Of a DNA stretch of 64,000 bases, positions 9,238 to 18,817 are shown one piece after another. The DNA comes from Marinobacterium rhizophilum (lineage in GTDB: Bacteria > Pseudomonadota > Gammaproteobacteria > Pseudomonadales > Balneatricaceae). The number at the start of each line of letters is the position of its first letter. The stretch's first letter is position 1. The notes below the pieces were generated by a model. That model did no database searches and had not been told where the DNA came from. It worked only from the letters and a program-made list of their open reading frames with translations. Location: positions 1,488,001-1,552,000 of the forward strand of contig NZ_CP073347.1 in NCBI RefSeq assembly GCF_024397915.1, in the 5' to 3' direction. The translations under genes and the position numbers were made by a program.

Positions 9238-9780
9238 ATGCCCTACGATGAGTGCTACGTAAAATCGGTCATTCGCACCATTGCCGACTGGCCTGAAAAA
9301 GGCGTCATATTTCGCGATATCACGCCCATTTTCAAGGACCCCAAAGCCCTGCGCATGGTCACGGATGATTTTATTCAGCGCTATATCGGAACCGAGATCA
9401 CCCATATTGCCAGCATCGATGCGCGCGGCTTCCTGATCAGCTCGATCATGGCCTATCACCTCAACCTGCCGCTGGTACTGGTACGCAAGAAAGGCAAACT
9501 GCCAGGCAAGACCGTGCAGGCCGATTACGCACTGGAGTACGGCACCGCCACCGTCGAGATGCAGATCGATGCCGTGGGCCCGGGCGACTGCGTGCTGATA
9601 TTTGATGACCTTATCGCCACCGGCGGCACCATCCTGGCCGCCAGCACCCTGATCAAGGAACTGGGCGCCAGCGTCTATGAAGCCGCCGCGCTGATCGACC
9701 TGCCGGACCTCGAAGGCTCCACTCGCATTCAGGACGCAGGCATTCCGGTGCACACCCTGCTTGCCTACGAAGGCCTCTGA
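9238..9780 (+). CDS. apt: Adenine phosphoribosyltransferase
   Basis: Apt converts adenine and PRPP to AMP in purine salvage. The ATG at 9238 is preceded by AAGGAG, giving 180 residues, the normal length; an in-frame GTG at 9148 extends the frame but has no such site. The PRPP-binding motif FDDLIATGGT is at residues 122-131, and the N-terminal GVIFRDITPIFKDP pattern is characteristic. It is probably monocistronic, with a terminator immediately after it. Confidence 0.96.
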   Translation: MPYDECYVKSVIRTIADWPEKGVIFRDITPIFKDPKALRMVTDDFIQRYIGTEITHIASIDARGFLISSIMAYHLNLPLVLVRKKGKLPGKTVQADYALEYGTATVEMQIDAVGPGDCVLIFDDLIATGGTILAASTLIKELGASVYEAAALIDLPDLEGSTRIQDAGIPVHTLLAYEGL

Positions 9781-9788
9781 TCTGCCCG

Positions 9789-9826
9789 CCACCGCCAGGG
9801 CGAAGCTCGCCCAGGCGGTGGTTGTT
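9789..9826 (+). terminator. Terminator of apt
   Basis: CCACCGCC-A-GGGCGA (9789-9803) pairs with TCGCCC-A-GGCGGTGG (9807-9821) with a single A-A mismatch and a 3-nt loop, followed by TTGTT. It lies 8 bp after the apt stop. Confidence 0.65.
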
Positions 9827-9895
9827 CCCTTCGCCATGGCAATTACGCCATGAGCCGCTAGAATAGCGCCCCTACTCAGCAGGCAATGATTTCCC

Positions 9896-10831
9896 ATGTG
9901 GTTTAAAAATCTTATCTTTTATCGCTTTAATGCCGCCTTCGACAAAGACACCGAAGCACTGGAAACCGCACTGGCCGAAACGCCGTTCCAGCCCTGCGGC
10001 AGTCAGGAACTGAGCCGTTCCGGCTGGATTGCGCCCTGCAAGGCCCTGCCCGATCAGCTGGTCTACAGCTGCGCCGGCTATCACCTGATCTGCAGCCAGA
10101 AAGAGGAAAAAATACTGCCCTCGGGCGTCATTCGCCAGACGCTGGAAGAACGGGTGCAGAAGATTGAAAAGGACGAGGCGCGCAAGGTGTATCGCCGCGA
10201 GCGTACCCAGCTGAAGGACGAAATCGTTCTCGATCTGCTGCCCCGCGCCTTCAGCAAACGCAACCAGACCTATGCCCTGATCGCCCCCCAGGCCGGGCTG
10301 ATTCTGGTCGATGCCTCGAGCCACAAGAGCGCCGAAGACCTCCTCAGCCAGCTGCGCAACAGCCTGGGTTCACTGCCCGTCATTCTGACCGACGTCAAGC
10401 AGTCGCCGGCGGCGGTCATGAGCCACTGGCTCGAACAGCAGGAGCCGCTGCCGGCCTACCTGCAGCTGCTCGACGAAAGCGAACTCAAGGACAACCTGGT
10501 GGAAGGCGGCGTGATCCGCATCAAGGGCCAGGACCTGACCAGCAGCGAGATCGTGGCGCACCTCGAAGCCGGCAAGCGCGTCTCCAAGCTGGCGCTGGAA
10601 TGGGATGAGAACCTGCGCCTCATGCTGCACGAGGACCTCAGCGTTCACCGCCTCAAGCAGACCGACCAGTTCAAGGAGCGCCAGCAGGATGTGGCCGATG
10701 ATGAACTGGCCCGCTTCGACGCCGACGTCGCCCAGCTCGGCCTGGAGCTGACGCGCCTGATTCCGGACCTGCTCAACGCCTTCGGCGGTGAAGTTGCCGG
10801 CGCGTCGCTGGAGCCCGCGCCTGCCGCATGA
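9896..10831 (+). CDS. rdgC: Recombination-associated protein RdgC
   Basis: RdgC is a nucleoid-associated, ring-forming double-stranded DNA-binding protein that limits RecA loading. The 311-residue product begins MWFKNLIFYRFN, the strongly conserved N-terminus, and keeps the family length and the SGWIAPC region. A TAGAAT -10-like element lies at 9859-9864. It is followed 102 bp later by queE. Confidence 0.96.
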   Translation: MWFKNLIFYRFNAAFDKDTEALETALAETPFQPCGSQELSRSGWIAPCKALPDQLVYSCAGYHLICSQKEEKILPSGVIRQTLEERVQKIEKDEARKVYRRERTQLKDEIVLDLLPRAFSKRNQTYALIAPQAGLILVDASSHKSAEDLLSQLRNSLGSLPVILTDVKQSPAAVMSHWLEQQEPLPAYLQLLDESELKDNLVEGGVIRIKGQDLTSSEIVAHLEAGKRVSKLALEWDENLRLMLHEDLSVHRLKQTDQFKERQQDVADDELARFDADVAQLGLELTRLIPDLLNAFGGEVAGASLEPAPAA

Positions 10832-10933
10832 CAGGTCGCAACAGGGGCGGCGAGACGGTGCCTTTGAGTGCATACTTGAAGCAGCCGCGGCGAGCCGCCC
10901 ACTGCAATGGCCCTGCAAGGCCCCGGAGAACCC

Positions 10934-11566
10934 ATGTACAGCGTTAAAGAGATGTTCTATACCCTGCAGGGCGAAGGCGCCCAGGCCGGCCGGCCGGCCG
11001 TGTTCTGCCGCTTTGCCGGCTGCAACCTCTGGTCCGGCAGGGAACAGGACCGCAGCCGCGCCATCTGCGACTTCTGCGATACCGACTTCGTCGGCACGGA
11101 CGGCCAGAACGGCGGCAAGTTCGCCACCGCAGAGGCACTGGCTGAAGCGGCCTTCGCACTCTGGCCCGATCCGAACCAGGGCACACCCTACCTGGTGTGC
11201 ACCGGCGGTGAACCGGCACTGCAGCTCGATACTTCCCTGGTGCGGGCGTTCAAGGCCGCAGGCTTTGAGATCGCCATCGAAACCAACGGCACCCGGCCGC
11301 TGCCCGAGGGGATCGACTGGATCTGCCTGAGCCCCAAGGCCGGCACTGAGCTTGCGATTCACTGCGGGCAGGAACTCAAGCTGGTCTACCCGCAACTGCT
11401 GGCCGCCCCCGAACGTTTTGCCGGGCTGGCCTTCGAAAATTTTTACCTGCAGCCACTGGATGGCCCCGATGCCGCTGCCAATCGCCAACGCTGCATCCAG
11501 TATTGCCTGGAGCATCCGCAGTGGAAACTCAGCCTGCAAACCCACAAAATTCTGGGTATCGACTGA
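10934..11566 (+). CDS. queE: 7-carboxy-7-deazaguanine synthase
   Basis: QueE is a radical-SAM enzyme that makes 7-carboxy-7-deazaguanine in the queuosine/7-deazapurine pathway. The 210-residue product starts at an ATG preceded by GGAGAACCC. It has the variant cluster motif C30-X14-C45-X2-C48 found in the E. coli-type branch, plus the VCTGGEPALQ and ETNGTRPLPEG motifs. The other pathway genes are not in this window. Confidence 0.95.
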   Translation: MYSVKEMFYTLQGEGAQAGRPAVFCRFAGCNLWSGREQDRSRAICDFCDTDFVGTDGQNGGKFATAEALAEAAFALWPDPNQGTPYLVCTGGEPALQLDTSLVRAFKAAGFEIAIETNGTRPLPEGIDWICLSPKAGTELAIHCGQELKLVYPQLLAAPERFAGLAFENFYLQPLDGPDAAANRQRCIQYCLEHPQWKLSLQTHKILGID

Positions 11567-11954
11567 TTTGAGCAAGGCCCGGACCGGGAGTGACTGTAGC
11601 TGTGCTAAAGCATCCACAGGCCCATTATGACAGGGCTGTGCGGTTATACCCACACGCGCTGTGGATAAGGGTGTGGGTTAACAGCGAAATATGCGCCTCC
11701 CGCCCCGCAATACCGTCGATCGAGACAGATTGGCTATTTTTTGATCAGTAGTTATTTATTAAATAATAACAACAACTTGCAGCGAGTTTTTGACGAAACC
11801 AGTGATAATCGGCCTGCTTGATCGCGATTTTACTATGTAATATTTTTGAAACAGGCAGGCGGCAGCTGCCAGACTGGGTTGCCCAGACCCCGGACCTGGG
11901 CCCCATCAAGGCGCAAGCGCTACCTGTTAGTGCACTTAATTCAATGGATTTGTA
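11567..11954. other. Intergenic region with DnaA-box-like cluster and AT-rich tract
   Basis: This 388-bp gap has no gene. A perfect DnaA box, TGTGGATAA (complement of TTATCCACA), lies at 11660-11668, flanked by near matches ATCCACA at 11612-11618 and TGTGGGTTA at 11672-11680. ACCCACAC and GTGTGGGT around the perfect box form an 8-bp inverted repeat. About 70 bp further is an AT-rich stretch (TTATTTATTAAATAATAAC). The region also contains three GATC sites. It resembles a DnaA-binding site, but the flanking genes are not those of a usual chromosomal origin. Confidence 0.5.
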
Positions 11955-13109
11955 ATGTACACAGCCAAGCAACGTCAGCAAGAAGCCCAGAAGGTGACAC
12001 TCGTCGGCAGCCTGCTGGACGCCGTCCTCGGCATCGCCAAAATCCTGGTCGGTCTGTTTTTCCATTCCCATGCCCTGATCGCCGACGGCATCCATTCGCT
12101 GTCGGACCTGGCAACGGATTTCATGGTCGTTCTCGTATTGCATCTGTCGCACCAGGAACCGGACGAAGACCACCCCTGGGGCCATGCCCGCTTCGAAACT
12201 GCCGCCACCGTCATGCTTGGCGGGCTGCTGATCGCCGTTGCCGGAGCCATGGCATACAACAGTGTCGGGCTGATGTTCAGTGGCGCCGAACTGCTGGTTC
12301 CCGAGTGGCCCACCCTGGTGGTGGCCGGGCTATCGGTTGTCAGCAAGGAATGGATCTACCGCTACACCCTGGCGGCGGGCAAGCGCCTCAAGTCGGACCT
12401 GATCATTGCCAACGCCTGGCACAGCCGCAGCGACGCCTTTTCGTCCATCGTGGTGCTGATCGGTATCGGTGGCGCCATGCTCGGCTGGGCCTGGCTGGAC
12501 GCCCTTACCGCCGTGCTGGTTGCGCTGCTGATCGCCAAGATTGGCTGGGACCTGACCTGGAAAAGCATCAAGGAGCTGGTCGACACCGCCCTGCCGGAAG
12601 ACCAGGTGCGCGAACTGGAGCAGTCCGTGCAGGATGTCGATGGTGTCATCAGTGTGCACAGCCTGAAAACTCGCCTGATGGGTGGCCAGAGCCTGCTGGA
12701 AATGCACATCCAGGTCGAAAGCCACCTCAGCGCCTCCGAAGGGCACTATATCGGCGATACCGCGGTGCGCATCCTCAAAACCCGTTTCGACGACATTGGC
12801 GATGTCATCTTCCATATTGACACCTACAACGATGATCAGCGCCTCTACTGCGACACCCTGCCGCTGCGTGCCGAAGTGGAACAGGCCCTCAGAGCCGCGA
12901 TGTCCGAGCTGCACCCGGATCTGCGCTGGGAAAAGCTCGCACTCTACTACATCAGTGCCCGTATCGAGCTCGAGCTGAATGTCGACGGCGCCCTGCTGGC
13001 ACGCTGCGGTCTTACGGGGCAGGCGCTGCAGCAGGCGCTGCGCGACAATCTGCAACAACACTACTGGTACGCCAGCCTCAGCCTCTGGCTTGCAGCAACC
13101 GATGCCTGA
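11955..13109 (+). CDS. Cation diffusion facilitator metal exporter
   Basis: CDF proteins export divalent metals such as Zn2+, Fe2+ or Mn2+ in exchange for protons. The 384-residue product has six membrane helices with metal-site residues H47xxxD51 in helix II and H156xxxD160 in helix V, a DHPWGHARFE loop after helix II, and a cytoplasmic domain. The C-terminal region is about 80 residues longer than E. coli FieF. The metal cannot be told from sequence alone. It overlaps the following YigZ-like gene by 8 bp, suggesting one transcript. Confidence 0.88.
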   Translation: MYTAKQRQQEAQKVTLVGSLLDAVLGIAKILVGLFFHSHALIADGIHSLSDLATDFMVVLVLHLSHQEPDEDHPWGHARFETAATVMLGGLLIAVAGAMAYNSVGLMFSGAELLVPEWPTLVVAGLSVVSKEWIYRYTLAAGKRLKSDLIIANAWHSRSDAFSSIVVLIGIGGAMLGWAWLDALTAVLVALLIAKIGWDLTWKSIKELVDTALPEDQVRELEQSVQDVDGVISVHSLKTRLMGGQSLLEMHIQVESHLSASEGHYIGDTAVRILKTRFDDIGDVIFHIDTYNDDQRLYCDTLPLRAEVEQALRAAMSELHPDLRWEKLALYYISARIELELNVDGALLARCGLTGQALQQALRDNLQQHYWYASLSLWLAATDA

Positions 13110-13728
13110 GACTTACCAGCGACCGGCCCGGCCCCATGCGGTCAGCCTGGAAATCAAGCGCAGCCAGTTCATATGCCAGGCCGCGCACACCGTAGGCGCG
13201 CAAGCCGCCAACGACTTTGTACTCCAGGTGCGCAACCGCTACCCCGATGCCAACCACAACTGCTGGTGCTATGTGGCCGGGGCGCCGGATGACTACAACC
13301 TGTGGAACTGCAGTGATGATGGCGAACCCCGCGGCACCGCCGGCAAGCCCATGCTCAACGTACTGGCACATTCAGGGCTGGGCGAAATCACCCTGGTCGT
13401 AACACGCTACTTCGGCGGTGTTAAGCTCGGTGCCGGTGGCCTGGTAAGAGCCTACAGCCAGGCGGTACAGGAATGCCTGGCAAGTTTGCCCACCGAAACC
13501 CGCGTATTTACACAGTCCTATGAGTTGCTCGCACCGCACGACCTGACCGGCACCCTGGAGCACCTGATTCAGCAACTGGGACTGACCGTTATCGAGCGGC
13601 AGTGGCGGGACAAGCTGCGGATACTGCTGGAGCTAAGCGATGCCGAGGCCAGCGCCCTGGAAATGCGCCTGGCGCCTTTGCCCGCCACCTGCCTTGCCCC
13701 ACTCAAGCCCGCACGAACGGCGGACTAG
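13102..13728 (+). CDS. YigZ/IMPACT family protein
   Basis: This is a 208-residue protein with the conserved DDGEPRGTAGKPML motif and VTRYFGGVKLGAGGLVRAY block of the UPF0029/IMPACT family. The family is broadly conserved; its eukaryotic members influence translation control, but the bacterial role is unclear. The ATG overlaps the end of the CDF gene. A heptamer repeat array begins 8 bp after the stop. Confidence 0.88.
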   Translation: MPETYQRPARPHAVSLEIKRSQFICQAAHTVGAQAANDFVLQVRNRYPDANHNCWCYVAGAPDDYNLWNCSDDGEPRGTAGKPMLNVLAHSGLGEITLVVTRYFGGVKLGAGGLVRAYSQAVQECLASLPTETRVFTQSYELLAPHDLTGTLEHLIQQLGLTVIERQWRDKLRILLELSDAEASALEMRLAPLPATCLAPLKPARTAD

Positions 13729-13736
13729 CGGCGACG

Positions 13737-13778
13737 CAAGGGAGAAGGGGCAAGGGATAAGGGAGACGGGAGACGGGA
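13737..13778. repeat. Degenerate purine heptamer array
   Basis: Six consecutive heptamers are seen: CAAGGGA, GAAGGGG, CAAGGGA, TAAGGGA, GACGGGA, GACGGGA. They lie in the 63-bp gap between the convergent YigZ-like and L,D-transpeptidase genes. The unit length and purine bias match the array at the end of ccoI. Confidence 0.9.
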
Positions 13779-13791
13779 AATGAATAGGCAC

Positions 13792-15102
13792 TCAGGGGGC
13801 CGCAATGCGCGACTGCTGTGTCACGGAAACGGCCTTGTCGGCTTCCATGTCATGCCCGTAAAGATCCTCACGAAACTGTACCTGGCCATCGTCGTCCAGC
13901 CAGGCGGTCCAGTACGTGGTATAGACCGGCACCGGGCTTGGCAATGACAATACCCGATTCTTGCCCTTGGCGATTTCCCGCTCCAGCCGGGAAACAGACG
14001 CCAGGCCACGCTCACCGCCTGACAACCCGAACAGCCGCCTGGCCAGCCGGTCCGGATCTTCGATACGAATACAGCCTGAGCTGAAATCCCGTACCGGCCG
14101 GTTAAAAAGCCCGGCACTGGGCGTACCGTGCATGTACACCAGGTAGGGATTGGGGAAATTGAACTTCAGCAGTCCCAGTGGATTGCTCGGGCCAGGCGCC
14201 TGCCAGAAACGCTGCTGGGGCTGCGGCCCGCGATAGAGCCGCTCGTAATCCAGTTCACTTAAGGGCAACGTCCGCATGCCGGCGCCATACCCGACCACCA
14301 GCTCGAGCCCCTTGCTATACAGGGCATCCGGCGACTCTTGCATTTCCGGGACTATATCGCGGTAGGCAATGCCGCTGGGTACGTTCCAGTCCGGGTTGAG
14401 TTCCAGCGAGTCAATCTGACTGGCCACCAGCGGCGTACGCGCCTCGAGCTTGCCCACGATGGCGCGCATTTTCAGCACCGGCTTGCCCGCTTCGACATAA
14501 CGCATTTCGAACGCCGGAATATTCACCACGACATAGGTGTGTGCACCCGCACGCTGTGTGTCGAACTGCGCCAGGCGCGTCTGGTTCAGCTGCAATTGCT
14601 GGTAGCGCGCTCTGGGGGGGACTTCCAGCGCCGCGCGGGATCGACGCCCAAAGATGCCATCCGGCTCGAGGCCGTGGCGACGCTGGAACCGTTCCAGCGC
14701 CGCCTGTAACGGGGCATCGAAAAGCCAGGCATCGGCCGGACTCGCCCGGGTCTGCAGGTCACCGAGCAGCATCAGCCGGGTACGGATATCGGCCACCACC
14801 GGATCGCTGTCCCCAAGACGCAGGGAGCTCGTCGCAACGATGGGCGGCCAGCGGTACTCCAGTACCAGCCCACGGTAGTGCGCCAGGGCATCCTCAATGG
14901 ACTCAAAGCGTCCCGACTCCGGCACCAGGGCCGGCGCCTGTGCCCCGGCACCGCGCTCCCAGCGGGATTCCTGATCAGGCTCAGTACCCGGACGGTGATC
15001 GGAGTGGGCCGCCAGCAGGGGCTGCGCCACAGCACCGGCATTGATCAGCCCACTGAGCACGGTGGCACCAAGCACCCCGCAAACACTCGCTAGTCGTATC
15101 AC
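13792..15102 (-). CDS. L,D-transpeptidase with peptidoglycan-binding domain (YcbB-like)
   Basis: This secreted YkuD-family L,D-transpeptidase probably forms 3-3 cross-links in, or attaches proteins to, peptidoglycan. From the chosen GTG at 15102 the product has 436 residues. It has a hydrophobic signal segment in the first 30, a PG-binding repeat around 95-160 (RFQRRHGLEPDGIFGRRS), and a YkuD domain with H325 (MHGTPS) and C344 in SSGCIRI. The first GTG, at 15108, overlaps the GAGGAGG ribosome site; the GTG at 15102 has a 5-nt spacer and is the better start. Confidence 0.88.
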   Translation of the reverse strand: MIRLASVCGVLGATVLSGLINAGAVAQPLLAAHSDHRPGTEPDQESRWERGAGAQAPALVPESGRFESIEDALAHYRGLVLEYRWPPIVATSSLRLGDSDPVVADIRTRLMLLGDLQTRASPADAWLFDAPLQAALERFQRRHGLEPDGIFGRRSRAALEVPPRARYQQLQLNQTRLAQFDTQRAGAHTYVVVNIPAFEMRYVEAGKPVLKMRAIVGKLEARTPLVASQIDSLELNPDWNVPSGIAYRDIVPEMQESPDALYSKGLELVVGYGAGMRTLPLSELDYERLYRGPQPQQRFWQAPGPSNPLGLLKFNFPNPYLVYMHGTPSAGLFNRPVRDFSSGCIRIEDPDRLARRLFGLSGGERGLASVSRLEREIAKGKNRVLSLPSPVPVYTTYWTAWLDDDGQVQFREDLYGHDMEADKAVSVTQQSRIAAP

Positions 15103-15370
15103 CTGCACCTCCTCGGGTCCAGTTACAAGGATAGCCCCGAAAGCGCCGCTGGAACATACCCGTTTCCAGCCGCAAATTCCCGCGCCTGATCACCCATTCA
15201 GCCCCATTCTGGCGTCATATTTGGTACGTTAGCGATGTGTAACAACAGGATGACTGGCACTGAGCACTGAAAGTCTCTTATAGTACCGGGACTGCGCCGG
15301 TAAGATCGTCGCTGACAAGGGCACGAGCACCCGCGACCCCATTCAAATCCGTCGAACAGAAAGGATACCT

Positions 15371-16408
15371 ATGAAATTCGCGGAGAATTCCAATCAGGCG
15401 GCAGACTACCTGCGTCGAGCCATCCCTCTCATGGTGAAGTACAACATCCCGCCCAACCCGCTGAACTATGCTCTCTGGTATACCTATGTTTCCGACCGCA
15501 TGCCCGAGCTGAACAGCGTACTGGACACAACAGTGAGCACCTACGGCACCTGCCCTGTAATGGTAAGCGAACAGCTGTTTCGCGAGCATATGCTCAAGGA
15601 TGAACTCGAATCGGCCAAGGATATTCAAAGCAACCTGATCTCGCTGATGAACGACCTGAATGACCAGGCCCACGAAACCGCCAGACGTACCTGTGATTAC
15701 AGCGAAGTACTGCAGGACAGCCTGAGCGCACTCGCCGATGGCGAATACAGCGAACTGCCGCTGGAGTCCATTATCCAGAACCTCGCACTGAACACCGAAG
15801 CGATCAGCGCGACCACACGCAAGTTCCAGCAGCGCATCGATGAAGCCCAGGCCGAAATCGCCACGCTCAAGGCCGAACTGCAGCGTACCCGCCAGGATGC
15901 CCGCGTCGATCCGCTTACCGGGCTGTTCAATCGCCGCGTCTTCGACAGCGAACTGCTGCAGCTGATTGGCAGCCCTGACAGCGCAAGTACCACCATCGTG
16001 CTGCTGGATATCGATTTCTTCAAGAATTTCAACGATCAGTACGGTCACCTTATGGGCGACAAGGTGCTGCAATACGTCGGCAAGCTGCTGAAAGAGAATA
16101 CCGCCGAGCCACTGCTTTCGGTACGCTTTGGCGGCGAGGAATTCGCCATACTTCTGCCCGGCGGCAGCCTCGACGAAGGCGCCAAACTGGCAGAGAATCT
16201 GCGCGACAAGATCCAGGCCATCCGCATCAAGCTGAAAAAGTCCGGCGAGGTGATCAGCTCCATCACCGCCTCCTTTGGCGTCACCCAGTACCGCCCCGGG
16301 GAAGGCTCCGACGATTTTATTGGCCGCGCCGACAGCGCACTCTACAAGGCGAAAACCGAGGGGCGCAACCAGGTGCAGTGCGCCGATGCAAGCACACCGG
16401 CCATGTAA
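15371..16408 (+). CDS. Diguanylate cyclase (GGDEF)
   Basis: This 345-residue protein makes c-di-GMP. It has an N-terminal helical region of about 170 residues, typical of a widespread Pseudomonas-type architecture (MVKYNIPPNPLNYALWYTYV), a coiled coil near 150-180 and a C-terminal GGDEF domain. The active motif is GGEEF at residues 254-258. No RxxD inhibitory site precedes it, so product inhibition may be absent. No membrane helix is visible. The start has AAAGGATACCT upstream. An HD-GYP protein lies 2.8 kb downstream. Confidence 0.93.
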   Translation: MKFAENSNQAADYLRRAIPLMVKYNIPPNPLNYALWYTYVSDRMPELNSVLDTTVSTYGTCPVMVSEQLFREHMLKDELESAKDIQSNLISLMNDLNDQAHETARRTCDYSEVLQDSLSALADGEYSELPLESIIQNLALNTEAISATTRKFQQRIDEAQAEIATLKAELQRTRQDARVDPLTGLFNRRVFDSELLQLIGSPDSASTTIVLLDIDFFKNFNDQYGHLMGDKVLQYVGKLLKENTAEPLLSVRFGGEEFAILLPGGSLDEGAKLAENLRDKIQAIRIKLKKSGEVISSITASFGVTQYRPGEGSDDFIGRADSALYKAKTEGRNQVQCADASTPAM

Positions 16409-16478
16409 CCTGCCATTCACAAAGCCCTGATAGTCTCTGCGCCGTTCTGATTTGACGGTTCAACAGGAGGCTATCAAC

Positions 16479-16958
16479 ATGGGAAAAATACTGGTCAGCG
16501 CCTGCCTGCTGGGCGAGACGGTACACCGGGATAGCCAGCAAAGACGCCTGGTCCATCCGCAACTTGAACAATGGCGGCGCCAGGGGCGGCTGGTGCCGTT
16601 TTGCCCGGAGGTCGCGGCCGGCCTGCCGGTACAGCGCCCCGGCGCGGAAATCCGCCAGCGTTTTCCCATTCTGATCACTGACCGCGACGGTGAAGACCTC
16701 ACCCCCGCTTACCTTCACGGTGCTGAACTGGCATTGGAAGTGGCGCAGCGGGAGCAGTGCTGCTGCGCCCTGCTACAGTCCCTCAGCCCGTCCTGCGGCC
16801 CGACCCGGGTATACGACGGCCAGTTCCAGCAGGTGCCTGTGCAGGGCAGCGGCATAACGGCCGCCGAACTCATGCGCCACGGCATTCCGCTGTTCGACGA
16901 AACCCAGTTGCGCGAGCTTTTCGCATTTATGCAGATGCAGGACCTCAGTGCCGCCTGA
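16479..16958 (+). CDS. DUF523 family protein
   Basis: This 159-residue cysteine-containing protein has the DUF523 signature (ILVSACLLGE, FCPEVAAGLPVQRP, LSPSCGPTRVYDG). Some members fused to DUF1722 are linked to thiouracil desulfuration, but this is the single-domain form and its role is not established. AGGAGG precedes the ATG at 16479 with 8-nt spacing, which fixes the start. Confidence 0.85.
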   Translation: MGKILVSACLLGETVHRDSQQRRLVHPQLEQWRRQGRLVPFCPEVAAGLPVQRPGAEIRQRFPILITDRDGEDLTPAYLHGAELALEVAQREQCCCALLQSLSPSCGPTRVYDGQFQQVPVQGSGITAAELMRHGIPLFDETQLRELFAFMQMQDLSAA

Positions 16959-17098
16959 GGCCCTGGGCCAGACTGCAGGCGCGGCTCCCGCAAGCGGATA
17001 ACACACAGCATGCGCGCAACGGGCTTGTTTGCCACCCCCCGCGTCCCTACAATGGTGCGATTTTCCGCAACATTTTCCGATTTCTGGGTTTAGGATCT

Positions 17099-18817
17099 AT
17101 GCGCGCTAGCCAATATCTGATTGCCACACTCAAGGAAACCCCGTCCGACGCCGAAGTTGTCAGCCACCAGCTGATGCTGCGCGCAGGACTGGTCCGCAAG
17201 GTCGCCTCCGGCCTGTACAACTGGCTGCCCATGGGCTTGCGCTCGCTGCGCAAGGTCGAGCGCATTGTGCGCGAGGAAATGGACCGCGCCGGCGCCCAGG
17301 AAGTGCTGATGCCCGCCATCCAGCCCTCCGAGCTGTGGCAGGAGTCCGGCCGCTGGGAGCAGTACGGCCCGGAACTGCTGCGCCTGCGCGATCGCAACGA
17401 TCGCGAGTTCTGCGTCGGCCCGACCCACGAAGAAGTCATCACCGACATGATTCGCCGCGAAGTCAAAAGCTACAAGCAGCTGCCAGCCAACTTCTATCAG
17501 ATCCAGACCAAGTTCCGTGACGAAATCCGGCCCCGGTTTGGCATCATGCGCTCGCGCGAATTTATCATGAAGGATGCCTACTCCTTTCACCTGGGTGCAG
17601 AATCGCTGCAGGCAACCTACGAGCTGATGTACCAGACGTACAACAACATCTTTACCCGTATTGGCCTGGACTTCCGGCCGGTACTGGCCGATACCGGCTC
17701 CATCGGCGGCAGCTCGTCCCACGAGTTCCATGTACTCGCGTCCTCCGGCGAAGACGATATCGCCTTTTCCGACAGCAGCGACTACGCCGCCAACGTCGAA
17801 CTGGCCGAAGCCCTGGCACCGGCGGGTGAACGTGCTGCCGCCAGCATGGACATGCACCTGGTCGACACGCCGAACGCCAAAACCATTGCCGATCTGGTTA
17901 ACCAGCATCAGTTGCCGATCGAAAAGACGATCAAAACCCTGATCGTACGCGCATCCGAAGAGTGCGAAGCCGATTTCGTCGCCCTGCTGGTACGCGGTGA
18001 CCATGACCTGAACGAGCTCAAGGCTGAAAAACTGCCGCTGGTCGCCGCCCCCCTCACCATGGCCACGGAAGATGAATTCCGCCCGGTTATCGGTGCCGGT
18101 GCCGGCTCCCTGGGGCCGGTGAATCTTGCCATTCCCTGCATTGTCGACCGTGCTGTTGCCATGGCATCCGACTTTGGCGCCGGCGCCAATATCGACGGCA
18201 AGCACTACTTCGGCATCAACTGGGGGCGCGACCTGGAACTTCCCCAGGTTGCGGACCTGCGCAACGTGGTTGAAGGTGACCCGAGCCCCGATGGCCAGGG
18301 CACCCTGTCCATTCGCCGCGGTATTGAAGTGGGCCACATCTTCCAGCTGGGCCAGAAATATTCCGAGGCACTGGGCGCCACCGTGCTGGACGAAAACGGC
18401 AAGGCCAAGGTCATGGACATGGGCTGCTACGGTATCGGTGTATCCCGCGTTGTCGCCTCCGCCATCGAGCAGAATCACGATGACAAGGGCATTATCTGGC
18501 CTGACGCCATTGCGCCTTTCCACATCGCCCTGGTGCCGCTCAATTATGACAAGTCCGACGACGTGAAGGCGCTCGCCGATCGCCTCTACCAGGACCTGCA
18601 GCAGGCCGGTTACGACGTCCTGCTGGATGACCGCAAGGAGCGCCCGGGGGTCAAGTTCGCCGACATGGAACTGATCGGCATCCCTCACCGCGTGGTGATC
18701 TCGGACCGCGGTATCGCCGCCGGCACCCTGGAATACAAGGGTCGTCGCGATACCGACAACCAGGACATCGCCATCGACCAGCTGCTGGCGACCCTGGCCG
18801 ACAAGCTCAGCATCTAA
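17099..18817 (+). CDS. proS: Prolyl-tRNA synthetase
   Basis: ProS charges tRNA-Pro. From the ATG at 17099, preceded by TTAGGATCT, the product has 572 residues, identical in length to E. coli ProS. It has class II motifs (GPTHEEVITDMIRRE; FRDEIRPRFGIMRSREFIMKDAYSF), an editing INS domain in the middle and the anticodon-binding domain near the C-terminus. The last codons (ADKLSI) and stop form the first part of a 55-bp repeat that continues downstream. Confidence 0.97.
   Translation: MRASQYLIATLKETPSDAEVVSHQLMLRAGLVRKVASGLYNWLPMGLRSLRKVERIVREEMDRAGAQEVLMPAIQPSELWQESGRWEQYGPELLRLRDRNDREFCVGPTHEEVITDMIRREVKSYKQLPANFYQIQTKFRDEIRPRFGIMRSREFIMKDAYSFHLGAESLQATYELMYQTYNNIFTRIGLDFRPVLADTGSIGGSSSHEFHVLASSGEDDIAFSDSSDYAANVELAEALAPAGERAAASMDMHLVDTPNAKTIADLVNQHQLPIEKTIKTLIVRASEECEADFVALLVRGDHDLNELKAEKLPLVAAPLTMATEDEFRPVIGAGAGSLGPVNLAIPCIVDRAVAMASDFGAGANIDGKHYFGINWGRDLELPQVADLRNVVEGDPSPDGQGTLSIRRGIEVGHIFQLGQKYSEALGATVLDENGKAKVMDMGCYGIGVSRVVASAIEQNHDDKGIIWPDAIAPFHIALVPLNYDKSDDVKALADRLYQDLQQAGYDVLLDDRKERPGVKFADMELIGIPHRVVISDRGIAAGTLEYKGRRDTDNQDIAIDQLLATLADKLSI

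Noticed and set aside
11612..11760. Chromosomal replication origin
   Set aside because: Only one perfect DnaA box and no dnaA, dnaN, gyrB, mnmG or parAB nearby; reported only as a DnaA-box cluster.
13102..13109. Frameshift between the CDF and YigZ-like genes
   Set aside because: The 8-bp overlap is a normal operon overlap; both proteins have complete family ends.
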